A stretch of DNA of 64,000 nucleotides, taken from Zizania palustris (taxonomy: Eukaryota > Streptophyta > Magnoliopsida > Poales > Poaceae). The translations under genes were made by a program, and so were the position numbers. Every line of letters begins with the position of its first letter. The first letter of the stretch is position 1. Below the pieces are notes generated by a model. The model was not told the origin of the DNA. It did not search any database and was given only the letters and a program-made list of their open reading frames with translations. The stretch spans positions 74,558,989 through 74,622,988 of the forward strand of contig JAAALK010000082.1 in NCBI GenBank assembly GCA_019279435.1, written 5' to 3'. Positions 1 through 11,033 of this stretch are shown here, one piece after another.

Positions 1-253
1 GTCCAGAGACGAGAATAACGGGGAATTTCATATAGCAGAATCCATCTATCTATGACTCATTCTTTATATCCTGTAGCAGTTGTGCCGGTACATTGGGCAC
101 TAGCTAATATAATATTTGTAGAGTGACAAGGAGTTAAGGCTCAATAAGCATGGCTTGGGTTGGCACACAAGGACGGGGATCTAATAATTATAAGTGTAAG
201 GCTTTGATATTTGACTAATGCAATATTAACCTATGGGTTATAGCGATAATTTA

Positions 254-393
254 TTAAAACATGGGCTCGATATGATCAACTGTTTCCACAGAGGTGGTCG
301 ATGACTTGCCTTGATCAGCAAAGGGGGATGGAGGAACCTCGGGGTAGAACTCTGGCTCCTCGACGAACTCGTAGTCTTCTCGATACGGAAAAA
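254..393 (-). other. Short coding-like segment inside the partial LTR
   Basis: Read on the minus strand this stretch encodes an acidic, proline-rich tail (includes YREDYEFVEEPEFYPEVPPS) ending in TAA at 254. It is flanked by AT-rich DNA and could be a small leader ORF or exon of the LTR element. I do not recognise the protein. Only one copy is visible, so selection cannot be judged. Confidence 0.2.
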
Positions 394-1518
394 TAAACAT
401 CACATTTAATAAACAGATAAAATCCACCAAATAATAAACATACATATTTGTGGGTTTTATTATGTGGAATAAAGTTTCATTATTCTGATGTTTGGTGAAT
501 AAATAGTAAACTTATATTTCTCAAGGCTTTTCTAATTTATTTTTCTGAATTAATAATTTATCCCTAAGGGGTTTTCATTTAAATATTTATTAAAATTATT
601 TTGGGTAACAGTAACATACTGTTTTTATAGCATTAAAGTGTAGAGAATAATTTACTGAATTTAACTAAATTTGAATGGTGAAATTTGGAGTTAAAATGAG
701 CAAGTTATGAATTTTCAAAGTTTAAATTAATTTCTGGAATTTTATTTAAACTCGAAATGGGCTCTGGTCCACGGTGAGCCAGGCCCACGGTGGACCGCGG
801 CACTATGCGCGTGGACCTGTTGATCCAGAGCCGTTGGATCTGGATCCGGCGGCCAGGCGCAAGGCAGAGTGGTTTAATGATTTTGGACGGCCACGATTAA
901 AACATACCGAAGCGGTACGCGTGGACGCACCAGATTGATCCTGGGGTTTAAGTAACGATCGACGGCTGTGATCGCTCCGTACCCCTTTGACCAGATCTAC
1001 GGCTGTGATTAAATCCCGAAGGGATTAAACATAGGCGCTCTGATTGCGATCGTGCGGCCAGGATTCAATCCGGCACGGTACGCGCGAAAAGGGGCCACGC
1101 ACCCTTCGTCTCCGGCGACGGCGGGGCTCGGTTGCAGTGGCGACGGCGCCGGCGAGTGCCTACGGGCCTAGTTTTTGGCTAAAATGGAAAGAGGAGGTCG
1201 AGACGGTCTCGGCCATACCTTCGGTGGCGACGACGAGCGACGGACGGCGACGACGGCGAGGGTAGACGGAAGGGGGTCTTCGGGAGCTCGACGTCGATGG
1301 CGATCCAGAGGGTTCCACGGCCAACCGAGGGGTGGCCGAGGACGAGAGGGCTCCTACGATCACGAGGGTGGCGACGGCGAGTGCAGTGGAGGCCCGAGGC
1401 GGTGGTGATTAGCGGCCGAAGGTGGACCAGAGGAGGAGCTCGCAAAAACAGCAGTGGCGCTCGGGAGGGTTTAGGCTAGGGCTTAGGCGGTGTGGGTCGA
1501 GTGCGGTGAGCCGAGGGG

Positions 1519-1527
1519 TATTTATAG
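1519..1527 (-). promoter_or_regulatory. TATA box of the partial LTR
   Basis: The minus strand reads CTATAAATA, followed by a leader rich in CCTAAGCCCTAG-type sequence. It is the best core-promoter match in the LTR and sets the U3/R boundary about 30 bp further left. Confidence 0.5.
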
Positions 1528-2285
1528 GGGTCACCGGCGACGAGGATGGAAAGCAATACCGGGGAACCCGAAGGTTTGTTTCTATCTCCGGCGAGGTTTC
1601 TATTTGTTGTCGAAAATCTTCCATGAATGCGAAAACGCGTCGGTAAAGGATGGAAAGGGGGCAGCGGCGACCAGGGAAGGTGATCTGGGGTCGGATCGAG
1701 GCGGCCGGCGGCGATAAACCGAAGGTGATCACCGGGAAGAAGGAAGGGGGCGATCCCCTTCCATCGGAGACGAAGCTTCTAGTGGGTGGGCTCCACCTGT
1801 CAGAGGTCGAGGGGGAAAACGAGCGCCGACAAGCGGGCCCGAGCGGTAGGTGGGTGAAAGGGGCGCAGCAGAGGCTGACTGGTGGGACCAAGCGGAGTGC
1901 GGGCGCGGGGAGAGAAACATGGGAATGCGCCGACAGGTGGGTCCCACATGTCAGCGGTTGGCGGGCGGACTGGGTCGGGCTTGGGGCTAATTCCAGGTTG
2001 AGGCCCAATAAGAATTTAAATTGTTTTCTGATTTAAAATAATTACAGTAACTCATATATTTGTTTAAGGATTGAAGCACTGTTGATAAAAATTTGGAAAA
2101 AATCCTAAAATTATATTTTGGTCTCTAGTTCATATTATAAAATTTTCAAGTCCATATTTTGAATATTTCTCCCTATTTGGCTTTATTAGGGCTCTTTTAT
2201 GATTTTCTTTAATAATAAAATCCAGAAATGCTTTAAATAATATTTTTCTTTTCTTTTATTTGTTTTTATTTCTTGGGGTGTTACA

Positions 2286-3759
2286 GGCACTCACCACTGT
2301 CACCCAAGCAAGGGGAAGAAGACAGACTCTCAATCTTACCATTCGCCATGGCAAGCTCACTCTCAAGCTCATCTATCCTCTTCTTAGCCCCTCTTAGTAG
2401 TTTCTCCTGATATTTCAACTCCTGACAGTTCTGTTCTAATAAATTAACAACTTCTTGTTCATAGGAAGATGCTTTCTCATCGTCGTCGTCGTCGGAGTCG
2501 TCGGAGGAGTCATTTTCTTTCTTCTCCCCAAGAGCCATTGAGCAGAAGCTCTTGTGGGGTCTTCGGCTGTGACGTGAGCGACTCTTCGGCTTGTCCCCGA
2601 AGGTCATGAAACAGAGGCCCGCCGGATTGTCCCTGTCCTTCCCCTTCCTGATCATGATCTCTTCATCACTTGAACTTGAAGACGAGGAGCAAGACGAGGA
2701 TCTCTTGGAGTATCTTTTCTCCATCTCGGCGAAGAAGATCTTGTCTCGCTTCTTATTCTCACGCCTGTAATCCTCCAGAGCCTTCCGAAAGAATCTTGTC
2801 TTGGGCTTGCCCTTTGTGGAAGTGGAGTTGTCATACTTGCCGGAGTTGTAGGAGTTGCTGTTGGTTCCCTTCTTGTAATTCTTCTACTTGGGGCAGTCAG
2901 CGATGAAATGACATGGGTCACCACACTCAAAGCATCCGGATTTTGTGCCGTGTCTCTTAAACATTCGCTTATCATAGACATGTCGCACCCGGTTGTTAAA
3001 CAAGCATAGATCATCATCTCCTAGAGTATCAAGTTGTTCCTCGGAGATAGACATCAAGGAAAAGGCAGTACAACTCATGGCATTAGGATCAGCAGACGGT
3101 GTCGCAAGTGCCAGAGTCTTGGAGCCAGAATCAGTGAGATTTGATCTTAACTGAATATCGACCTCTGAGGCCTTGAGCTTACTAAAAAGCTCTGCGACAG
3201 TCAAGGTATCATAAGACACGCTCTCAACAATAGAAGAAACCTTGATCTCCCAAATTTTAGGGTCCAAGGTATGGAGTACCTTAAGCGCCTGTTCATGATC
3301 CGAGATCAGCTGATCACGCTCGACCTTGTTGACGCGAAGCTTGTTAATGATCGATTGAAAACGACCAAACAAAGCCTCAACAGTCTCACCCGGCTTCTAT
3401 GAGAAATTTTCATACTCACGCCGGTAGGTCTGGTAGAGCCTAGCCTTAACCTGAGCTGTCCTCTCATGGTGTGCCTGGAGGGTAGCCCAGATCTCTCGAG
3501 CAGTGGTGAGATGGCTAACACGCTCAAACTCACTAGAACCTAGACCAGAAAATAAAATATTCACCACTTTACTATTATTTTGATGCTGGGTAACTACATC
3601 TGCAGCAGTATCCGCAACAATAGTCACTATGGTGAAAGTAGGATGAACACAAATCTCTCATATGTCCGAACTCTGGCTCATAAGGTATGCTCGCATGCGA
3701 GTCTTCCAATAAGTGTAGCCAAAAGCTTCTAGGGACGGGATTTTACCAGAAGACGTCAT
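2286..3759 (-). pseudogene. gag: Sirevirus F gag, 5' part, broken
   Basis: Capsid/nucleocapsid gene of a copia element of family S. The start ATG (3759) lies about 50 bp after the primer-binding site. The frame gives the retrotransposon capsid region, then a CCHC zinc knuckle (CFECGDPCHFIADC, about 2888-2929), a serine-rich stretch and the start of a coiled coil. The frame is interrupted by a TGA near 3660, by TAG at 3397-3399 and by TAG at 2884-2886; each replaces a Trp, Gln or Arg codon of the intact relative H. The gene ends abruptly at 2286 where the left-edge LTR was inserted, so the rest of F lies outside the window. It is non-functional. The products would normally form the cytoplasmic virus-like particle. 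Confidence 0.9.
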
Positions 3760-3809
3760 GGTCACTACCTAGGTTTAGAATCGGTTAAGATATTAGAAAA
3801 CTCTAACCT

Positions 3810-3822
3810 CGCTCTGATACCA
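3810..3822 (-). other. Primer-binding site of Sirevirus F
   Basis: The minus strand reads TGGTATCAGAGCG, a one-mismatch version of the initiator-Met tRNA primer site used by plant copia elements. It lies 2 bp inside the LTR end at 3825. Confidence 0.85.
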
Positions 3823-3824
3823 CT

Positions 3825-5573
3825 TGTAGGACCGAAAGTAGCGACCAGAGAGGGGGTGAATGAGCGCTTAAAATTTCTTGCTAAACTATATTTAAACCCA
3901 ACACCCAAATGAACTTAGGCAGACAAACAATATTAGCAAAGCTAATTACAGGAATTAAAGTTGTCTAGCCTAAAAATGACTAGTGTCTTAAATGAAATGA
4001 TATTCAAGATAAAATAAATAAAAATACTGCAGTAAATAAAAACACCTAGATAAATCACGAAATATTTATATTTCAGTCTAGAAATAAAATACTAATCAAA
4101 TGAATAAAACATGGATCATTAAAAATTAATTTAGAGTTAAACCGAAAATATTGCAGGTAAAAACTAGAATAAAAATTTAACTGCGACTAACAAAATTTTC
4201 TTTTCTTTTTATATGAGCAGATTAAACAGATAAAAAGTAATACGAAATAACTAATAAAAATTTAACAGATTAAAAAGTTAACTAAGAAATTATTAACTAG
4301 ATTTAATCTACCTAAAAATTAGGAGATAAAGAAAACAAACCTGCATCTCGCCGTTCATGTTGTGCGCAAATTATCCGGCCGGAAAACAATTTCGTTTGCT
4401 TGCGTGTGGGTACTTCTGCCGAAACCGTCGTAGTCTTCTGAAACCTGCCGTGGATGACTCTGATCTGCCTTGCTGCTTCTGCTGCGCCGACGACCTTGCC
4501 TGCCGCGCTCTGGACGGTAGCCTGGTTTCGTGGGGCCCCGATGTGTGCCGTGCGTAAAGTTATGCGATGCCGGAATAAAAAACTGATGCTACAGCTCCCA
4601 AAGCAGCAGTCTTCCTGCCGTAGCTGCTGACGGGAAACACCCCTGCCGAGCTGCCGTGAAAACCAAAGCAAAACAAGGACAACTGTGGGTCCCGCACGCT
4701 GTTTTGCTAGGCTTTTGAATGTTGCAGCCGCACAAGAAAATTTCCTGCCACCGTTGTGCAATAATGCAATCCCTGATGCTGTGGAGAGCCAAAAAAACTA
4801 CCTGCAGCAAGCCTCCACCTCAGACGTCGTGCGTCAAGAAAATACAGAGGTGCCTTGATCCGCGTGCCCAAGCTGCAGCTCACCAGCTCCTGCGCGTGAC
4901 ACCTATTTCGCCGTGACGGGTTGAATGGCAATAGGAAGAAGACGAAAAAGATTACGCCGAAAGATTAATATGCAACGGAACTTTGGACTGTAGATTGATC
5001 TGAGAAAAAAACAGTCATCTATCCCCAAGGGGACAGGGGCCTATTTATATGCGACTCCTAATACATGAAAAGACTAATTTACCCCTAGGGTAAATTAACA
5101 CTGACTCTAAAATAAATTCCAAAAAATACTAAAATATTCTTAGAAAAATCACCTGACTCAAATAAAAATAGTCTAAACTTAAAAACTAAATTTAATATCC
5201 TAAAAACAAAATAATCATAGGTTGTCAGTTTTGCACCGAAATTGACAAAGCGTTCACCGTCTTTGCACCGGATACCCAGATTGGGCCGACCCGACCCCGC
5301 AGCTTCCTCAGCCCGGCAATCGCTCGCCGCCCGTGTACCTGATTCAAACCCAGTCAACAGACCAGTGGATCATCTGCCGCTCCTAGCCCATGTAACCGGA
5401 TTGCGCCAGCCCGACTCCGCGGCCCCTCTGCCCGGCCGTCGCTCGCTGCCCGTGTACCTGAGTCACACGTGTCTCAAACACGGTAGGTCTTCATTTCTCT
5501 TCCTTTGAATTCCGTTGACAATCACTCATCACATCTGGAGTATCAAACCCATGTTCTTCAACATGGGTTCTCA
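3825..5573 (-). repeat. 5' LTR of Sirevirus F (1749 bp)
   Basis: The minus-strand copy starts TGAGAACCC at 5573 and ends CCTACA at 3825. It shares with the other family S LTRs the duplicated U3 block (about 5270-5480, see the H LTR), a TATA-like ATATAAATAG (5041-5050) and the U5 end with GGTCGCTACTTTCGGTCC. The middle part (about 4340-4960), just after the TATA box, is unlike the same part of H, E, G or the solo LTR. Divergence from other copies suggests an old insertion. Confidence 0.85.
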
Positions 5574-5948
5574 TCGAGACGTAGCGTGGCTAGGGCACGA
5601 TGTAGGGGCGGAGGTGTGGATGGGATGGAGGCGCAGTGGCCACGAAGGTTGGGGCGCTGGTCACGATACCAACGGTGGGCGTTCTAGTGTGGCTGCGAGG
5701 GGTGACACAACACTGACGATGGGGCGACAATGTGGTGGCCTCTGGCTGAGGAACAATGGTGTTGGGAAGATGTTTGTGAGAATGTCATATATCAAATCTC
5801 ATTTTTATTTGGAATATAGGTTTATAGGCAATGAGGCAACCCAAGCTCAATTTGTCTAACCTTTATTTCCTAAATGGCTAAGCCAATATTTCCAAATTCA
5901 CGTACCTAATGTAAAAATTGATCAATTATGCATAGACGATGGACATTA
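5574..5948. other. Unassigned flank of Sirevirus F
   Basis: GC-rich then AT-rich DNA with no recognisable gene. An open frame of about 110 codons starts inside the LTR of F and runs through here; it has no family resemblance and I treat it as chance. Confidence 0.4.
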
Positions 5949-6208
5949 GGGGGTGTTTGGATCATCGGGGCTAAAGTTTAGCCCCTGTCATATTAGTTGT
6001 TCGGATGCTAATTAAAATGACTAAACATGAGTTCGCAAGATGAATCTATTAAGCCTAATTAATCCATCATTAGTACATTTTTACTGTACTGTCACATTGT
6101 CAAATCATGTACTTAGTTTTATAATTAACCTATGTTTAATATTTCTAATTATCACTCAAATATCCGATGTGACAGCTAAAATTTAGCCATAAGGATCCAA
6201 ACGGGAAC
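5949..6208. mobile_element. Tourist-like (PIF/Harbinger) MITE, 260 bp
   Basis: The ends are GGGGGTGTTTGGATC on the left and the imperfect inverse GATCCAAACGGGAAC on the right, flanked by the 3-bp duplication TTA (5946-5948 and 6209-6211). The interior is AT-rich with paired GGGGCTAAAGTTTAGCCCC-type sequence and no coding capacity. Terminal sequence and TTA/TAA target fit Tourist-like MITEs of grasses. Confidence 0.75.
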
Positions 6209-6211
6209 TTA

Positions 6212-7051
6212 GTGATACCATACTAGTGACCGATCAAGTTTGCATGGACGATGCATATTAGTGATATCATATTTGTTTTTATATTTTTTGATTTGGATTC
6301 GAATTTGAAACGAATACCTCATATACAGATAAAAACAAAAATACTATCAAATACAAATATAGATACAAACAAGATTAGGATGATTTATCGGAATAAGAAA
6401 ATTATCTATGTAGATAACAAATTTTCTTCTAATTCGGAATTTTTTGAATTCTAAAATCTTTTGAAAGATCTCTTTCTTTTTAAAACCCAGAGATAATGTT
6501 AGATTTTTAACCTTAAATCTCCGGTTTCTAAAATATTAAAAGTTTGATTGAAAAACTTTTTTCTCATTTTTGTATTTTCTCTGTTTTCTCTTCTCTTTCC
6601 TCTTGTCTCTTCTCTTTCTTTGTCAAGTGTGTCCATCAAGTATAGAGTTGATGTCTGCTCTGGAATCCATGGAGGAGAATATTCTAGAGGGGATGGCGAC
6701 TTTGATTGCAAATGCGGGGAGCATGGAGTAGCAAGAGAAGCTTACACAGATCGATCTGAAATTAGAACTCAAAGGGGAACGAACGATTGAATCAAGTTTA
6801 GGTGAAGATATATCCTTGTCATTGTCATAGATGTTTATCCGTGATAGGTGATAGATGATATAGTTGCTCACACCTTTAAACTGTGCTACCATTTGTGAAA
6901 ATATATATATTACTAACTGTTAAAGATAGTATTAGCATTGTCGATTGTTAGTCCATCAAAGATGAATCCTCCAAATCACTCACGAATAGAAATGTTAGTA
7001 TGAATACCTAACATAGATGTAAGATATCACCCATAACAAATGAGGAGTTCT
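6212..7051. other. AT-rich intergenic DNA with a weak coding-like remnant (6651-6830)
   Basis: Mostly AT-rich DNA without a gene. On the plus strand 6651-6830 reads as an acidic, leucine-rich frame starting ATG and broken by one TAG near 6727, ending TAG near 6830. It may be a gene or gag fragment; I do not recognise it. A block of about 30 bp just left of the MITE (about 5918-5948) recurs imperfectly right of it (about 6228-6260). Confidence 0.3.
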
Positions 7052-7440
7052 ATGCTAGAAAAAAATGAGTGTAGTCGAACGCCACCCCTTGCAGATGGGT
7101 GACACATGGTGAGAAAATAAATCCAATTGTCATAGCACCTGCTGCGAGCACCATGCCACCCCTTTGGCCGAAGTCACCGAGATTTTTAACTATTTGCCAC
7201 TCTAAAGAATGACACCTATTCAAATGCCACATATTTCATCGTATCCGATTATTTATCACTCTAAACATGTGCAAACTCAATTTTTTGCCATTTTTAGCTA
7301 GCAGACACCATCTCACACACAATGTCATCTTCTTTGCCATGTCAACATCTTTCCAAAAGGGTGGCTCACCATTGTGCTTGTGCCCACATCTTGTTGTTGT
7401 CGCACGAAGCTTTACAAGCAGCTGCTGCTACAGGCTAAGC

Positions 7441-8197
7441 TAGAGCTGGGACTTGGGCCGTGCTTTGCATGGGCCGGCCCAAAGCACGTAGGCCCGGCCC
7501 ATGCAAAGCACGGCCCGGTACGGCCCATGGATGGGCCGGGCCGGCACGGCCCGTACAAGGGCCGGACTTGGGCCTAGAGGTTAGGCCCGGTGGGCGGCCC
7601 GGGTACGACCCTTAAAGTGGGCCGTGCCTGGGCCGGCCCGGCCCAAAAAAAGCCCATGGATAAATAATTCATATGTACAAGGAGGAGACATGTAATTAAA
7701 AATTAAAAAAGTCTGCAAATTACTATTTGAATATACCTTGCTCTATATCATGTGTAAGACAAATCAAAATTTGAGTCATTCATATATAGGACAAATCAAA
7801 ATGTAAATATATATGCTCAAGAGCAAAGAAAGTAGTATTAATGAACTAGTATCATGTGTAAATTATTAATAAAATTCATTTTCCCCTATTTTTTGGGTTG
7901 TTCTATTATTTTATGTGAACTAGAATTTTCATTATTCAAAGATAAATTAAATAAATATTTTCATAACCCTGGTAAGAAACCATCTAACAATGTTACAAAG
8001 TTAGGGCCGTTTTTGGGCCGGCCCGGCCCATCCAGGCCCGTCGGACTTTGGGCCGTGCCTAGGCTTGGCAAACACAGGTTCGGGCCAGCCCGGCATGGCC
8101 CTTAATTTTTTCGGGCCGAAAAGGCCCGGCCCATTTCAGGTCCTGGCCCCAAGGACCCGGACCGGGCCGGCCCGGCCCGGCCCATGTCCCAGCTCTA
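7441..8197. mobile_element. hAT-like non-autonomous element, 757 bp
   Basis: A perfect 8-bp duplication GGCTAAGC flanks it (7433-7440, 8198-8205). The ends are inverted repeats, TAGAGCTGGGACTTGGGCCG on the left against a right end with one or two differences. Both subterminal zones (about 7455-7650 and 8005-8190) are crowded with GGCCCGGCC/GGGCCGGGCC-type palindromes, while the 350-bp core is AT-rich. There is no coding capacity. An 8-bp target and subterminal GC repeats are typical of hAT elements. Confidence 0.85.
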
Positions 8198-8745
8198 GGC
8201 TAAGCTACAACAGAGCAATGGTCTAGGCTTCACCATGAACGACTGTGTGACGGTGTTGGGGTTGATTCACAGTGTGTCGGTCATCTGTAGCAGCTCGAAC
8301 GAGAGCAGCAAGAATGAGCAGTCCACCCTGCCTATTTTCCTTGTCAGAGAGCAGCATGTGCCAACGTTGGCAATGTGGTCAGTGGCCTATGTGGGTGTCC
8401 CTTCCCGGTCGAGAGAAGAAACACAACAAAGCTTTAGCTTTGGTAGGATCTCCAAAAGTGATCTCTTGCGAGAGCCAAATGGGAACACGTATCAGAAGCT
8501 TGCATGTGGCAGTGACGGCGAGCCAAGTGTGGGCACGAACACAACGATGATTTAGGAAGACGCTGACATGGTAAACAAGGTGACATGATGAGTGAGATGA
8601 TGTCTGTTGGCTGCAAAATGACAAAAAATGAGTTTGTACATGTTTAGAGTGGCAAATAATTGAAAACGACGAAGTTAGGTGATATTTGAACATAAGCCAT
8701 TCTTTTAAGTGGTAAATAGTTAAAAATCCTAAAGTTACCCCATCC

Positions 8746-9369
8746 TCCTCGATTGGCACCGCGCTACTCTCCTCGGTCACTGTCGCGACATTGGTCATCT
8801 CCTCCACGCTCCCTAGCCACCGTTGCCCACGCCCTGCTTGTGTCACCCCACCACCCGAGCCATGTCACATCGCCGCCTCTGACCGGAGCTACCCCACCCT
8901 CCCCGACTAGTGTCGTGCCACCCTTCCTAGCCACCACCTCCTAGCTCCTCGGTTGATACCTCCCATGCCCTGATAGCGCCACCCTACCGTAGCTATCTTC
9001 GCATCACACTTAGCTATGGCTTCATGACATGCTCCATGTGTTTCTGTAGCTCTTTTTGTGCACCGGTGAGCTCCAATAGCACACACTCTAGGCCAAGGCT
9101 AGGGCATTAGAAACTAGGGGGAGACACGGCTCCTGACTAGGGTGACACCTAGCCAGGGAGAGTGGTGCGGTTCCTAGCTGAGGGGCAGAGCACCGATAAC
9201 CAAGGAGGGTGGGGCAAATCCAATAGGGCAGGGTGGCGCAATGCTGACAGGGGAGGGTGAGGTGGCTCCGACTAGAGGGGGCAACGTGACATGGCTGTAA
9301 CAGGGGGCAAGGGCGGCACAACATTGGTAGAATGGTATAAGGCTAGTGGCATAAGGCTAACTCCGTCAG
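8746..9369. repeat. GC-rich fold-back segment interrupting the right MULE arm
   Basis: The block around 8858-8935 recurs in inverse orientation around 9225-9310 with about 75-80 percent identity by eye, so the segment can form a long hairpin. The left half is C-rich and the right half G-rich. Open frames through it are compositional. It may be a separate fold-back element or part of the MULE. Confidence 0.45.
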
Positions 9370-9604
9370 ATTGTTTTCCTCACCACGTGTCGCACATCTG
9401 TAGTCAAACTGTGAGGGTGGCACCCTGTAGCTCAACTACACCCAATTTTTTTTCTTTCATGCTAGTGTGAGTTGGATGCTTCCTAGATCCCACTTCCTCT
9501 AGGATGTTGATCTATTAAATATCTTATCTGATTGCACAGTTTCAAGCAAACCAACCAACACTTCTTCATGTATATCATCATCTCTCTATCTATCTTCTGT
9601 AGCA

Positions 9605-9802
9605 GTGGTAAAGCATGGCATGGGCCTCACAAACCGAGGTCTATATCTTGGTCTCCAACTTGATCTGATCAGAGCAATAGTAATGGCTAAGCATCTTGAG
9701 TTCTATGGCAAGGGAACCATCAGATCTTGCACCAAGAAGGATGGGGAGATGGTGAAGTTGGAGGTGAATCTTATGATGTTTTCAGTAGCAAAGACCCAAT
9801 GA
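9605..9802 (+). CDS. Hypothetical 65-codon ORF, possible gene fragment
   Basis: Plus-strand ORF running from GTG at 9605 to TGA at 9802; an in-frame ATG occurs at 9620. It lies just after TTCTGTAG, which could be a splice acceptor. The product is basic with a KKDGEMVKLEV segment and has no signal peptide, membrane segment or domain that I recognise. There is no ribosomal or operon context, as this is nuclear DNA. It could be an exon remnant carried by a transposon, or chance. Confidence 0.2.
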   Translation: MVKHGMGLTNRGLYLGLQLDLIRAIVMAKHLEFYGKGTIRSCTKKDGEMVKLEVNLMMFSVAKTQ

Positions 9803-10099
9803 TGGAGGGGAGCAAGAAAGCATATATATTACACTATCGATTATGTCCAAATCAATAATAATCGATAATAAACATGTATCACTATTAGTTCTTAAATATA
9901 AAGACATTTAGTTTTTTAAATTTATCGAGAACCAATATTGATATGCACAGATAGTTCTACTATGAGTGCTAGTTTTTTATTAAGAAACGACATTAATAGT
10001 CATGAATCATTAGTTTTAACTAATTAGGGATAGTTTAAGATCCACTACCTAAAATAAGGCCATTAGTAACGGATTATAAAACTCATTAGTGAAGGAAAT
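9803..10099. other. AT-rich spacer with a possible CACTA terminus
   Basis: No gene. At 10043 the plus strand reads CACTACC, followed by GGCCATTAGTAACGG and CTCATTAGTGAAGG, which resembles the terminus and subterminal repeats of grass CACTA transposons. No opposite end or 3-bp duplication is visible. Confidence 0.3.
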
Positions 10100-11033
10100 A
10101 AGGATGACTTGACGTGGCATTGACCATGTGTGACTCAAGTAGATGGACGAGCGATCACCGGACTGAAGGAGCTGCGGGGTCGTAGTGGTCCAATCTGGGT
10201 ACATGGTGCAAAAGCGGCAAGCGTTTTGACAGTTTTGACTCAAAATCGTCAACCACACAAATGAGATATGACGGACACGATGCGAAGCTGTGGAAACTAT
10301 GCAAGGTGAAGCATCAGATAAATATCTAGGGCTATCTATAGGGCTAACTATAGGGCTATCACTTTGGAACACAATCAATACAAATCAGAAATTTTGGAGT
10401 GTTTCTCTTCTTCTCCCCATAGGCGGTGGCTGGCTTTTCTCTGCTGCCGCCCGGTTTTTACCTTAGACAACCGTTTTGCATTGTCATCGCCTACGTGGTT
10501 TCCTCCGCTAGCCACCAGTGCACGTGTGCTGCTGGCCAGTGCATGGCTCACTGCTCAAGGCAGCGCACATCTAGCGCTGCACGTGGCTCGGCTGCCCCAG
10601 GCAGCGCCTAGCCAGTGCCTGTTGCCTCCGTGTTTTTCCCCCGGCCAACATGTGCGTGGTCCAAGGAAGAGCCATGCCTACACAGCACCTGTTCTTTCTT
10701 CCGCACGGCAGGCACCCGGCTAGAGCAGTCGCCTGCGTGACTTGCTTGTCGCCGCCGTCTTCTCCTGCGACTCTCACGGGTAAGTAGGTAAGCATAAGCT
10801 TCTCCTATCCCTTGCATGCTCATCAAGTATTCGATGAAATATTTACTTGATTTGTGAGTGACTTCATGCGTGCACATCAAATGTTCGACCAAATGTCTAT
10901 GAGTATCGAATGCATGTCTTTTTTTCCTAAAACACTTGTGGCTCTTGTGAAGGCAAAATTGTTTGATCTCATGATGCTCTAGCATAGGACAACACATGCG
11001 GCACATCTCCGTAGCCTCAGCAGCAGCAGTAGC

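Larger units (their letters stand above)
1..2285 (-). mobile_element. Partial LTR of a Ty3/gypsy-like retrotransposon (possibly Tekay/Del type), running off the left edge
   Basis: On the minus strand a sequence beginning TGTAACACCC starts at 2285, exactly where the coding sequence of the copia gag to the right stops, so it marks an insertion junction. About 760 bp further in there is a TATA box followed by a CT-rich, gene-like leader, as expected for U3 then R/U5. GC-rich stretches (about 1040-1950) and AT-rich stretches alternate. No primer-binding site or LTR end is visible before position 1, so the LTR continues outside the window. The TGTAACACC start and very long, leader-like LTR recall Tekay/Del chromoviruses of grasses; that lineage call is from memory and no pol is visible to confirm it. 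Open frames in 1044-2036 on either strand look like by-products of high GC content. Confidence 0.5.
7059..9458. mobile_element. Mutator-like (MULE) non-autonomous element with long terminal inverted repeats
   Basis: The left arm 7059-7330 is matched, in inverse orientation, by two blocks on the right: 8581-8740 pairs with 7180-7328, and about 9370-9458 pairs with 7059-7170. The right arm is therefore split by an extra 630 bp. The outer ends are flanked by ATGCTAG (7052-7058 and 9459-9465), seven bases of what could be a 9-bp duplication. No transposase is visible. Length, long arms and target size fit a MULE; the interior could be captured host sequence (Pack-MULE) but I cannot name a source. 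It contains the hAT-like element 7441-8197. Confidence 0.5.

Noticed and set aside
1044..2036. Several overlapping ORFs on both strands in the GC-rich left region
   Set aside because: They overlap in several frames, have no domain and lie in an LTR leader; high GC content explains them.
8235..8555. 106-codon plus-strand ORF inside the MULE-like element as a real gene
   Set aside because: It extends into the inverted-repeat side, has no domain and overlaps comparable frames on the other strand.
10043..10099. CACTA transposon end
   Set aside because: CACTACC and CATTAGTGA-like words fit, but no second end, transposase or duplication is seen, so it is mentioned only as a possibility in the spacer entry.
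10608..11006. Cys/His-rich minus-strand ORF in the E LTR as a zinc-finger gene
   Set aside because: It lies in the variable LTR cassette, ends at the hAT junction, and the Cys/His spacing does not fit a known finger.
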